Part shown: in pieces, positions 55,104-64,000 of the stretch
Layout: each line of letters opens with the position of its first letter
Position numbering within the stretch: position 1 is the stretch's first letter
Origin: Dromiciops gliroides
Lineage: Eukaryota; Chordata; Mammalia; Microbiotheria; Microbiotheriidae
Reading direction: 5' to 3'
DNA: 64,000 nt
NCBI RefSeq assembly: GCF_019393635.1
Contig: NC_057862.1
Location: forward strand, 418,917,669-418,981,668
Position numbers and translations under genes: made by a program
Notes under the pieces: model-generated
Database searches by the model: none
The model's input: only the letters and a program-made list of their open reading frames with translations
What the model was told of the DNA's origin: nothing

Positions 55104-55247
55104 CACGTGTCTAGATCCCGACGCTACGGTTTCGCCGCTAGGTGCGTCATCGGCTGCACCTTCTCTAATTGGCTCTTCGGGATTAGGAATGTTTGTCCCT
55201 CGCCGGAGTCGGTAGTTGGCGCGTGCGCATAAGACATCCCTGTTGCT
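55104..55247 (+). promoter_or_regulatory. PDCD2L: PDCD2L promoter (E-box, CRE-like, CCAAT, NRF1 sites)
   Basis: TATA-less and CpG-rich. Visible motifs: CACGTG at 55104-55109, CRE-like TGCGTCAT at 55143-55150, inverted CCAAT box (ATTGG) at 55168-55172, and a near-perfect NRF1 palindrome GCGCGTGCGCA at 55219-55229, 19 bp before the ATG. This fits a housekeeping promoter. Function is inferred from motifs. Confidence 0.65.
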
Positions 55248-55361
55248 ATGGCGGCTGCTGCCATCCCAGTGCTGCTGGGTCTCCGAGATGCCGAGATGAG
55301 GAGCAGCTTTGAGGAGCCCCAGAATAGGGCCTGGGCTGTTAATAAAATAGGAGGCATCCCG
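55248..55361 (+). CDS. PDCD2L: PDCD2L exon 1 (residues 1-38)
   Basis: Begins MAAAAIPVLLGLRDAEM and ends NKIGGIP, donor GTGAGG, phase 0. The middle (SSFEEPQNRAWAV) diverges from human. Confidence 0.92.
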
Positions 55362-55964
55362 GTGAGGCTGGGTCAGGGTTGCTGAGGTTAAAGCGAGACC
55401 AGGGCCTGTGGGCATGCGGGGTCGGGTCCGGACCGTGGGCGGCGGGCGCCGCTCACCCAGAACCGTGCCTAACTTCGGGGCCGCGGGCTCTCTCTTCTCC
55501 AGGACAGCCTGCCCGCAGTCCCCGCCCCCCGGCCAGGCTGCGGGCGCTGCGGGGCTGCGATGGCGCACGTCGTCCAGGTCTACTGTCCCCTGGAAGGCTC
55601 GCCTTTCCACCGCCTGATGCACGTGTTCTCCTGTGTCCAGTCGACTTGCGTGGGCCAGCCGAACAGGTGCGTGTGTCCATCTAGCCCATGGGGCTCTCTT
55701 CATCGCCACCTCGTCCCCCTTTCATTCTTTTCTTGCTCTTTCTCCTCCCTCTTCATCCCTACCCCCCTCCCTGGCTCCCCACCTCCTTGCAACTTCTCTC
55801 TCCGAGGCGTGCTCTGGGCTTGTTTCTCTCCCCCATTCGAAGGTATTGACGGGGTACTCATTTTCCTGTTTGTCTCTCCTATATTTTTCCAAAGCTGGAA
55901 GGTGTTTCGCTCCCAGTTTTTGCAGAGGCAAGAGGACTACGCCCAGGATTCCACACGAAAGGAG
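55248..55964 (+). CDS. PDCD2L: PDCD2L, programmed cell death 2-like (partial: first three coding exons; continues beyond the window)
   Basis: Exons are 55248-55361, 55503-55666 and 55895-55964, with GT-AG junctions in phase, giving 116 codons. The N-terminus (PVLLGLRDA, then NKIGGIP) matches the opening of human PDCD2L. Exon 2 has PRPGCGRCG followed by VVQVYCPLEGSPFHRLMHVF, the cysteine-rich start of the PDCD2 domain, and exon 3 opens SWKVFRSQ. The family is linked to ribosome biogenesis; PDCD2L has been described as a shuttling adaptor in 40S maturation. The gene starts about 1.6 kb after GPI on the same strand, matching the mammalian order I recall. No further exon is recognisable up to 64000, so intron 3 is at least 8 kb. 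Start choice: first ATG after the CpG-rich promoter, with G at -3 and +4. Confidence 0.93.
55503..55666 (+). CDS. PDCD2L: PDCD2L exon 2 (residues 39-93)
   Basis: Encodes DSLPAVPAPRPGCGRCGAAM and HVVQVYCPLEGSPFHRLMHV, continuing FSCVQSTCVGQPN. The paired cysteines CGRC fit the zinc-ribbon-like PDCD2 N-terminal domain. Donor GTGCGT, phase 2. Confidence 0.92.
55895..55964 (+). CDS. PDCD2L: PDCD2L exon 3 (residues 93-116)
   Basis: Acceptor TTTTTCCAAAG. Encodes SWKVFRSQFLQRQEDYAQDS and TRKE, donor GTATGT, phase 0. The WKVFRSQ motif anchors the assignment. Confidence 0.9.
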
Positions 55965-56216
55965 GTATGTTTTGCATGCCTAATTAAATTGCACTGTTTA
56001 AGCCGCACCTTCTAGTTGAGTTCTCCATAGGATTTACTGAGTTTTAAGAACTAACTTTTTTCAGTTTTTTTTTCTTTTAAGAAGTAGGCTTACACAGGGT
56101 TTAGAGTCAGATGACTTGGATTCTAATTCTGACTGCTAATTTACTAATTGTGTAGTCAATTTTTTTTTCAAGGTATACTATTGTTTTCCCCAGTTGTAAA
56201 ATGACTGGGTTTGGGT

Positions 56217-56348
56217 TTTTTTTGTTTTTTTGCGGGGCAATGAGGGTTAAGTGACTTGTCCAGGGTCACTCAGCTAGTGTCAGTCAAGTGTCTGAGGTCT
56301 CTTGAATTCAGGGCTGGTGCTTTATCCACTGTGCCACCTAGCTGCCCC
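56217..56348 (-). mobile_element. Short tRNA-derived SINE with internal deletion
   Basis: Antisense; flanked by GTAAAATGACTGGG and GTAAAATGACTTTGG. Confidence 0.92.
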
Positions 56349-57493
56349 CTGTAAAATGACTTTGGAAAAGATGATTTCTAAAGTTTCTTTCAGTTCTGAA
56401 CCTAACCCTCCTATGATCTTACCTGCAAAGATGAGTCAAAAATTCAAAAAGTGGATTAACAACCCAGTTGATAGTAATAAAAGATAAAATAGGCTTTATA
56501 AAATACCTTCTTTGGGACAGCTTTGTGATACAGGTAGTGCAAGTATTAGTTACTCCCATTTTACAGATGAAGAAACTGAGTGTGATTTACTCAAGCTAAT
56601 GTGGCAAGTGTTATATTTAAAACCCTGATTTCTGCCTTTAAGACGAGTTCTTATTCTCTGAATACTAAGTGTATTTGGCTGGGACTCAAGCTATCCGATC
56701 CAACCCATATTTTAAAGGAATTTCCACTACTGTATACTTACCATATGTTCTCCAGTCTCTCCTACTGTATATTGATGCAGCCCATTCTACTTGTAAACAG
56801 CAGTCATTATTAGGACACTTTTCTTTGCATGCCTAGATTTGCCTTTTTTTATTATTTCTAATTAATTAATTTTTTCCCCCAGTGCAACAAATATTTATTT
56901 TTTCCAGTTACAGGTAAGGGTAGTTTTCAATATTCATTTTCATAAGATTTAGAGTTCCAAATTTTTCTCCCTCCCTCCCTTTTCTCCCCCCTCCCCAAGA
57001 CAGCAACCAATCTGATATAGGTTATATATGTACAATCCACAAGTGCTCTTTTTAACAGTTCTTTCTATGGGGGTGGATAATATGTTTCTTCATTAGTCCC
57101 TTGGGATTGTCTTAGATCATTGTATTGCTGAGAGTCATTTTCACAATTGCTCATCAAGATGCTGTCACTATGCACAATGTCTTCCCAGTTCTGCTCACTT
57201 CACTATACATCGGTTCATGAGCCTTTCCAGGTTTTTCTGGGATCATCCTGTTTGTCATTTCCTATAGTACAATACTGTTCCACTACAGTCATATACCATA
57301 GCTTCTTCAGTCATTCCTCAATTGATGGAAATTCCCTTGATTCCCAATTCTTAGCCACCACAAAGAGTTGCTATATATTTGTTTTTTTGTACAATTTCCC
57401 CCCCCCCTTTCTCTTTTTCATGATTAGTGTTTTTAACTGTTTGCCTCCATCCTATTCCCTTCCCCATGGTATATTCCCTTCGTGGTCACCATC

Positions 57494-57827
57494 TGTTAAG
57501 GGCTAAAATTCTAGCTAAACTGTCTAAAATATCTAATGAGTGGTAGCCAATAAATTATAAGCTTTAGCAAGAGTTAGACTTTTAAGCATTTATTAAGGAG
57601 AATAAGAATTTGATAAAGAGAGAAAGGAAGGCCTAGATTCCTATCTATTAAAGGGAGAGCACATTTCTAGCTCCCTTTTCTGCCGGAGTCTTCAGGAAAG
57701 AGCCCGAGACCGAGCGCCAGTCTCTTCTTTCTTCCTCCCACTAGCCAGCGTCACTTCCTGATGCCAAAGAAAAGACTCCTGGTCTTGCCCTCAAAGACCT
57801 TCGATTCATGGGTGGAACTCTTCTACA
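57494..57827 (-). mobile_element. Solo LTR, family B (endogenous retrovirus), inside the half-L1
   Basis: Begins TGTTAAGGGC on the plus strand and carries the reversed polyadenylation motif AAGCATTTATTAAGG shared with the copies at 5804 and 47355. The right boundary is approximate. A fossil. Confidence 0.55.
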
Positions 57828-57987
57828 GTAAGTCTCCAATCAGTACAGTATTTACTCTATTATCTATCTTCTTTCATCCTATCCCTCTTCAAAAGGGATT
57901 TGCCTTTGTCTGTCCCCTCCCCCAATCTGCCCTCCCTTTTTCTGCCCCTTTTTCTTTATCTCCTTCCCCTCCTATTTTCCTGTAGGC

Positions 57988-58222
57988 TTAGATAGATCAC
58001 TCCACTCCTTTGAGTGTGTATGTTATTCCCTCCTTGAGCCAATTCTAATGAGATTGAGGTCTTTGAGCCAATTCTGATGAGTGTTAGGTTCATTTATTGC
58101 CCAAATTAAATAGATTTCTCCACCCAATTGGGTGTGTGTGTTAATCCCTCCTTGAGGCAACTCTGATGAGATTAAGGTCTTTGAGCCTATTCTGAGTGAG
58201 TAAAATTCATTTACTGCCTTGC
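57988..58222 (-). repeat. Tandem dimer, about 115-bp units, inside the half-L1
   Basis: GTGTGTATGTTATTCCCTCC to TTCATTTATTGCC, then GTGTGTGTGTTAATCCCTCC to TTCATTTACTGCC. A shorter echo (TTTGAGCCAATTCTRATGAG) occurs within unit 1. Confidence 0.8.
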
Positions 58223-58354
58223 TTCTCCCCCATCTCTTCCCCTACTCCATAAGCCCTTTCCTGTTTCTTTCTTGTGGAATTTCACCCCATGCTACTTCTG
58301 CCCTTCTCCCTCCCCCAGTGCATTCCCCTCACTCCTCAATTTAACCCTAAAGAT

Positions 58355-58508
58355 GTCATCATGGGGCACAGTGGACAAAGCATCCACCCTGGACCCAGGG
58401 GGATTCCAGCCAAAACCCCGCCTCAGACACAAGACAGTCACCCACTGCATCCCCTGGGTCCAGGGTGGATGCTTTGTCCGCTGTGTCACCTAGCTGCCCC
58501 ATGATGAC
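58355..58508. repeat. SINE-derived inverted repeat (hairpin)
   Basis: Left arm 58355-58403 starts GTCATCATGGGGCA and holds a sense SINE head lacking about 10 nt. Right arm 58450-58508 is its reverse complement, ending CCCCATGATGAC. The loop of about 46 nt (58404-58449) is sense SINE interior (CCGCCTCAGACAC). The arms pair almost perfectly, including 8 bp outside the SINE consensus. Confidence 0.85.
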
Positions 58509-60171
58509 CCCAGGTATGTCCCTCAACTCCAATTTTTTATGGTTCTCTAGGGTCTTGCATTTGAAAATCAAATTTTCCATTCAGTTCAGGTCTTTTCATC
58601 ATGAATACCTGAAAGTCCTCTTTTTTCATTAAAGTCCCATTTTTTTCCTCTGAAAGGTTATGAAAAGTTTTGCTGGGTAGGTGATTTTTGGTTGTAATCT
58701 CAATTCCTTTGCCCTCTGGAATATCTGGAATATCAGTCCTTTAATGTAGAAGCTGCTAGATCTTGTGCTATCCTGACTGGGGCTCCACAGTACTTGAATT
58801 CTTTTTGGCAGCTTGCAATATTTTCTCCTTGACCTGAGAGCTCTGGAATTTGGCTATAATATTCCTAGGAGTTTTCCTTTTGGGATCTCAGGAGGTGATC
58901 GGTGGATTCTTTGAATTTCTATTTTACCTTCTGCTTCTAGAACATCAGGGCAATTTTCCCTGAGAATATCTTGGAAGATGATGTCTAAGCTCTTTCCTTG
59001 ATCATGGTTTTCAGGTAGACCAATAATTTTCAAATTATCTCTCTCCTGGACCTATTTTCCAGGTCAGCAGTTTTTCCAAGAAGATATTTCACATTGCCCT
59101 CTATTTGTTTTATTCATTTGGATTTGCTTTGTTGTATCTTGGTTTCCTCATTAAATCGCTAGCTTCCATTTGTTTAATCTTAATTCTTAGACAATTATTT
59201 TCATCAGAGAACTTTTGTATCTCCTTTTCCATTTGGCCAATTTGGCTTTTCAAGCTGTTGACTTTTTTTCATGTCTTCCCTGCATCACCCTCATTTCTCT
59301 TTCCATTTTTTCCTATACCTCTCTCACTTTATCTTCAAAGTTCTTTTTGAGTGCCTCTATGGTTTGAGACCAATTCATATTTTTCTTGGAAGCTTTAGAT
59401 ATAGGGGCCCTGACGTTGACATCTTCCTCTGAGGGTGCAACTTGATCTTCCTTGTCACTAAAGAAACTTTCTATGGTCCTCACCTTTCTCTGTCTGCTCA
59501 TCTTGCCTTTCTTTTACTTGACTTTTAGCTCCTTAAAGTGGGGCACCGTTTCCAGGCTGCACTATCTCAAGCTTCAGAAGGTCACAGTTGGTATAATTTA
59601 AGGAGGATCAGGTTCTTCACTTGCCTGGCCTGTTCCCTCGTCTGTTGATGACCCCAGACCAACTTGCTAATCAACCAGCTTTGTGTGTTGTGCTTGTTAG
59701 CTGCGAGGAGCCTGTGCCCCTCCCCCACCTGGGCCACTGCTATTCAAGCCTACCTCCTGGTTCCCAGCAGGGACGAAAAAAACAAGTTCTGCCTCAGCAC
59801 CAGCATAGACCCCTGTAGTCTCCCCCCTGCCAAGGGCTCAGCCCTCTCACCAGACTGTGAGCTTAGTTCCAAATGACACTGGTGCTGTAGCTGATTCAGA
59901 GGTTCTGGGAGGCTCTTTCTCTGGCGAGGCCTTCTTGGGACTGGATCTGTGTCAGGGCGACTGTGGGGTTGGACTCCACTCCTGTCTCAGCATAGCACCT
60001 TCCTCCTTCCGACCTTCCAAGCCATCCTTGGTTGGAAGATGATTTCAGCACATTCTTCTGTGGATTTTGCTGCTCCAGGAATTGCCCTGTGGCGTTATTT
60101 GGATATATTTTGGAGTGATCATGTCATGAGGTTGAGAGCTTACTGAGATTCGCCTTTTTTTAAAACAACTT

Positions 60172-61922
60172 TGGGGGCCCCTGCCACCACATCAGACTAG
60201 CGCCGGACCGGGACTCCGACCGGCTTCTTCCGCGGGCACAGCTCGAGCTTCAGCTCTGGCCCCGCCGAGGCCCCGGACCCCCCCTGCCCTGTCTTCCCTG
60301 CCCTCCTCTGCCGCTGTCATGGTGGACCCCAAATACGCCGACCTCCCCGGCATTGCCAGAAATGAACCAGATGTTTATGAGACCAGCGACCTTCCTGAGG
60401 ACGACCAAGCAGAATTTGATTCGGAGCTGGAGGAGCTAACAAGTACAAGTGTGGAGCACATCACTGTCAACCCAAATGCTGCCTATGACAAGTTCAAAGA
60501 CAAAAGAGTGGGGACCAAGGGACTTGACTTTTCGGATCGTATTGGGAAAACCAGAAGGACAGGATATGAATCTGGAGAGTTTGAAATGCTTGGAGAGGGA
60601 CTGGGGCTGAAGGAAACACCCCAACAGAAGTACCAAAGACTGTTGCATGAGGTTCAAGAATTAATGACTGAGGTGGAGAAGATAAAGACAACAGTGAAGG
60701 AGTCAGCCGCTGAGGAGAAGCTGACCCCCGTGATGTTGGCCAAACAGCTGGCCGTCCTGAAACAGCAGCTCGTCGCCTCCCACCTAGAGAAGCTGCTGGG
60801 ACCTGTTGCTGCCATCAACCTCACTGACCCTGACGGAGCCCTGGCCAACCGTCTACTAGTGCAACTGGAGGCAGCTAAGAGCAGCAAAGGGATTGGGACA
60901 GGGGGCAAGGACAGTGCTGGGCCCTCCCCTGACAGCAGCCTGGTTACTTATGAGCTTCACTCTCAGCCTGAGCAAGACAAGTTCTCCCAGGCCGCCAAGG
61001 TTGCAGAGCTTGAGAAACGGCTGTCAGAGCTGGAGGCAACAGTGCGCTGTGACCAGGACCCTCAGAATCCCTTGTCTTCGGACCTGCAGGGATCCTGCCT
61101 GATGGAAACAGTGGAGCTGCTGCAGGCAAAGGTGAGCACCCTGGACCTTGCTGCTTTGGATCAGGTAGAAGCACGCCTACAGAGTGTCCTGGGGAAAGTG
61201 AATGAGATTGCTAAACACAAAGCTGCTGTGGAGGATGCAGACACACAAAGCAAGGTACATCAGTTGTAAGAGACAGTTCAGTGCTGGAGTCCCATTGCTG
61301 CTACGCTTCCGGAACTAGTACAGTGACTTGTTACCATCAAGCAGCTGCATGAGCAAGATATGCAGTTTGGTCAGCTCCTGACACATCTGGACACCACCCA
61401 ACAGATGATCGCTGGTTCTCTCAAGGACAACGCTGCCTTACTGGCTCAGGTGCAGGCTACCATGCATGAGAACCTGGTCACAGTGGAGGGAAACTTTGCC
61501 AGCATCAACACACGAATGAAGAAACTAGGAAAGTGAGCAGAAGTGGAGGGGCAGTCTCTGACCCATTTGTATATATCCTGTACTTATCAGCTTGAGTATG
61601 GCTGTGTTCCTTCTTTCCTTCATTATAAGAATCCCAGGTCCCCGCCCTCACCTCCAAGGAGAGGACCTCCTGCATGTGCAGTGTATCTCCCTTCCATACA
61701 TTCAACAGTGGTGGTCAAGGGGAAGCATCTCCTGTTAGCCCCTGGAGACGGGGAAGGGGGGGGGGTGGCATGGAAACGGCCATTCTCCTAACCCATGTAT
61801 AACACTGCTTTCCTGTGATGTGGTGGGAGTAGGGGTACACAGATGCTCTGTGACTAACTGTACAACTTTCTGATCATTAAATGCTGTTGTGCTGTAAAAA
61901 AAAAACAAAAACAAAAACAAAA
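60172..61922 (+). pseudogene. DCTN2: DCTN2 (dynactin subunit 2, dynamitin) retrocopy
   Basis: An intronless cDNA copy with GC-rich 5' UTR (60172-60318), an ATG at 60319, 405 codons in one frame to TGA at 61534, a 3' UTR with ATTAAA at 61876, and an A-rich tail. The protein opens [20 protein letters not shown] and follows human dynamitin throughout, ending FASIN-RMKKLGK. The copy is flanked by the direct repeat AAAACAACTT (60162-60171 and 61923-61932), the mark of L1-driven retroposition. There are no frameshifts, but two in-frame stops: TAA at 61267 (codon 317, where human has Y) and TGA at 61324 (codon 336, a CGA-to-TGA type change). A 316-residue truncated product remains open. It lies in the sense orientation within PDCD2L intron 3. 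Most likely a processed pseudogene; expression is unknown. Confidence 0.95.
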
Positions 61923-61932
61923 AAAACAACTT

Positions 61933-62074
61933 GGGGGGGTGGGGCATGAGGGTTAAGTGACTTGCTCAAGGTCACACAGCTAGTAAGTGTCAAGTGTCTG
62001 AGGCTGGATTTGAACTCAGGTCCTCCTGAATCCAAGACCAGTGCTTTATCCACTGTGCCACCTAGCTGCCCCCC
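61933..62074 (-). mobile_element. Short tRNA-derived SINE abutting the DCTN2 retrocopy
   Basis: Antisense; left boundary is the retrocopy's right target repeat, right boundary TTTTAAAACAATTTT. Confidence 0.93.
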
Positions 62075-62089
62075 TTTTAAAACAATTTT

Positions 62090-62780
62090 AACCCATTGGT
62101 TCTGGTTTTGCCATCCAAGACCAAGCAGAACAAGTCTAATCACTCTTCCCTGTGACAACTTTTCAGATAACTAAAGATAGTATCATCTCCCCTGAATCTT
62201 TTCTAGTCAAAATTCCCAGTTTCCTTCAGCTGATCCTTATATGGCACAGACTTTCACCATCCTGCTTGCCTTCCTCTGGTACTTTTAGTGTATCAATAGT
62301 CCTTAAACTGTGGTGCCCAAAACTCTAGATGATTCCTGAGAAGGGCAGAGTACAGAAAGACTTTTACCTCCTGATTCCTGGAACCTTTTAAAGCATCTCA
62401 GAATTGCATTTGCTTCTTTGGCTGACACATTACTCTGCTCGTTCATATAGTTGCTCGTCCACTATAAGGCTTTGATCTGTCTCAGACAAACTACTATCTA
62501 AACCATGAATCTCTCATCCTGTATTTTTGATGTTGATATTTTGTACTCTAATGGAAGACCTTGTATTTCTCTCTATTGCATTTCGTCTTTTTTTTTTTTT
62601 TTGGTGAGGCAATTGGGGTTAAGTGACTTGCCCAGGGTCACACAGCTAGTAAGTGTCAAGTGTCTGAAGTCGGATTTGAACTCAGGTTCTCCTGAATCCA
62701 GGGCCAGTGCTTTATCTATTGCACCACCTAGCTGCCCCATTGCATTTCATCTTAATAGATGCAATCCACTGCTCTATCCC
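62090..62780 (-). mobile_element. CR1/L3-like LINE fragment
   Basis: TTTCACCATCCTGCTTGCCT, TTAAACTGTGGTGCCCAAAA and GAAGGGCAGAGTAC resemble the CR1/L3 3' region. Interrupted by a SINE at 62590. Confidence 0.6.
62590..62738 (-). mobile_element. Short tRNA-derived SINE
   Basis: Antisense; target duplication ATTGCATTTCRTCTT. Confidence 0.95.
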
Positions 62781-63089
62781 AGAGGTGTCAGATTCTTGAA
62801 GATTAAAATGTAATTGGGGGGCAGCTAGGTGGCACAGTGGACAAAGCACTGGTCTTGGATTCAGGAGGACCTGAGTTCAAATCTGGCCTCAGACACTTGA
62901 CACTTACTAGCTGTGTGACCCTGGGCAAGTCACTTAACCCTCATTGCCCCACAAAAAAAAGAAAAAGAAAATGTAATTGGGAAATGTTTAACAAAATAAA
63001 TAAAAATGCAATACAACATGATGTTAATTTGTTTTCTAAGTCAATGTGTTATTTGCAGGGATCCATTTCTATTTGAGTTTGTCACCTAT
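62780..63089. mobile_element. Non-autonomous hAT-like element, interrupted
   Basis: Same family as 4847-5070 (AAATGTTTAACAAAATAAATAAAAATGCA region and TTCTATTTGAGTTTG end). Decayed ends; SINE inside. Confidence 0.75.
62817..62967 (+). mobile_element. Short tRNA-derived SINE inside the hAT-like element
   Basis: Sense; target duplication AAAATGTAATTGGG. Confidence 0.95.
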
Positions 63090-63530
63090 CAGGATTTTTT
63101 TTTGGATCCTGTCATAGACTCTGTTAGTTGCTCCTCCCACCTTAGTGAAATCTTGATGACCTGTTTTACAGAATTGCCAGGCCCACTTGGTAATGGCTAC
63201 ATCTTTATTTTATTTTTTGCCTTTTACCTTGTATTATTTCCTGTTTTTTCTATTTTAGCTTTGATCAATCTGTTCCTTATAGACCAGCAGTTTTGCCAGA
63301 TTGCTATTGGGTTAGTGTCTTTTTTAATGTAAAATGTTTAGAATGACACCTGGAAATAGAAGTACTTTTCAATCCAGTGGTTATATTCAGTCATAATATC
63401 ATTGTTTTTCTTATAGCTGGTGGCTCAATAAAAAGGAAAAAAAGTTCCACCAGTTTTTATTTCTATTTTAACATTCTCTGATTTTTAAAAATAACTCTTT
63501 AAATTAGCGTCCTTTAAAAGTAAAGCTGAC
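63090..63530. other. PDCD2L intron 3, unassigned
   Basis: AT-rich; no exon or repeat recognised. Confidence 0.4.
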
Positions 63531-63532
63531 AG

Positions 63533-63690
63533 GGGGCAGCTAGATGGCGCCGTGGTAAAGCACCAGCCTTGGATTCAGGAGTACCTGAGTTCAAATCCGG
63601 CCTCAGACACTTGACACTTACTAGCTGTGTGACCCTGGGCAAGTCACTTAACCCTCATTGCCCTGAAAAAAAAAACAAAAACAAAACAAA
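63533..63690 (+). mobile_element. Short tRNA-derived SINE (first of a pair)
   Basis: Sense; target repeat AAGTAAAGCTGACAG on both sides. Confidence 0.95.
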
Positions 63691-63705
63691 AAGTAAAGCT
63701 GACAG

Positions 63706-63878
63706 GGGCAGCTAGGTAGCGCAGTGGATAAAGCATCAGTCCTAGATTCAGGAGGACCTGAGTTCAAATCCAGCCTCAGACATGTAACACTTACTAGCTG
63801 TGTGACCCTGGGCAAGTCACTTAACCCCAGTTGCCTCACCAAAAAAACCAAAAACCAAAACCAAAACAAAACAAAAAA
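63706..63878 (+). mobile_element. Short tRNA-derived SINE (second of a pair)
   Basis: Sense; third, slightly changed copy of the target (AAGTGTAGCTGAC) follows its A-rich tail. Confidence 0.95.
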
Positions 63879-64000
63879 AGTGTAGCTGACTATTAAATAT
63901 CTGAAATTCACAAATTCTTTTGATCTCTACTCATTATAATAAACATTTAGATAACTAGACTTTGTATATGGATTTTGTTTCCTCTGCCACCCCATATGTA

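Larger units (their letters stand above)
54950..55670. other. CpG island over PDCD2L promoter and exons 1-2
   Basis: CpG-dense segment. A 264-codon open frame on the minus strand across it has no recognisable protein similarity and is treated as a composition artefact. Confidence 0.7.
56852..60145 (-). mobile_element. Half-L1 (HAL1-like) retrotransposon with intact ends
   Basis: Read on the minus strand: a 5' UTR (60145-59502), an ORF1 start at 59501 (MSRQRKVRTIESFF, then MNWSQTIEALKKNFEDKVRE), degraded ORF1 coiled-coil and RNA-binding region down to about 58560, a C/T-rich and tandemly repeated middle, then the L1 3' end (about 57380-56870) and a T-rich tail complement. The body of ORF2 is missing. 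Both ends carry the direct repeat AGATTYGCCTTTTTTTA (56835-56851 and 60146-60162, one mismatch), so it is one insertion. A family-B LTR (57494-57827) and an inverted-repeat SINE (58355-58508) sit inside. Confidence 0.8.

Noticed and set aside
54915-55709. 264-codon minus-strand open frame
   Set aside because: It lies antisense to the PDCD2L promoter and exons 1-2, is proline- and arginine-rich, and has no recognisable domain.
58363-58503. Possible tRNA or structured RNA gene from the strong hairpin
   Set aside because: The arms are SINE sequence; there is no complete promoter boxes-plus-terminator arrangement and no cloverleaf.
55965-64000. Search for PDCD2L exon 4 (acidic EDWCEGADDWGSD-type segment)
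   Set aside because: Not found; the rest of the gene must lie beyond the window.

Overview
The window is marsupial genomic DNA. The short tRNA-derived SINE beginning GGGGCAGCTAGGTGG, known from Australian marsupials (WALLSI-like), is present in about forty copies. There are also RTE-tailed SINEs, a BovB-like RTE LINE, marsupial-type L1 and half-L1 elements, old L2 and CR1/L3 LINEs, MIR/MAR-type CORE-SINEs, hAT miniature elements and several solo LTRs. I cannot name the species; an australidelphian is a guess.

Gene content is small. Positions 1-21.9 kb hold no recognisable exon and are a dense mosaic of transposable elements, including four copies of one LTR family and a BovB-like RTE carrying several later insertions. 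A CpG-rich promoter at about 21.9-22.2 kb starts GPI (glucose-6-phosphate isomerase) on the plus strand. All 18 coding exons can be placed between 22187 and 53622. They join with GT-AG sites and consistent phase into a 554-residue enzyme. A polyadenylation signal lies at 53916. About 1.6 kb downstream a second CpG island drives PDCD2L, also on the plus strand. Only its first three coding exons (116 codons) are in the window, and the gene runs off the right edge. GPI followed by PDCD2L is the order I recall for human 19q13.11.

Intron 3 of PDCD2L contains a half-L1 (HAL1-like) retrotransposon with a 17-bp target-site duplication, carrying an LTR and an inverted-repeat SINE. Abutting it is a near-full-length DCTN2 (dynamitin) retrocopy in the sense orientation. 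The retrocopy keeps its whole reading frame except for two in-frame stops.

The two host genes are not functionally linked as far as the sequence shows. GPI is a cytosolic glycolytic enzyme; PDCD2L is a PDCD2-family protein. I found no novel multi-gene system. The observations of most interest are the HAL1-like element with intact ends, serial retroinsertion at one target site, the SINE hairpin, an in-frame upstream ATG in GPI, a CpG-rich minisatellite next to GPI exon 1, and an unexplained related segment in two GPI introns. All alignments were made by eye and from memory, so repeat boundaries are good to a few bases where a target duplication is quoted and approximate elsewhere.
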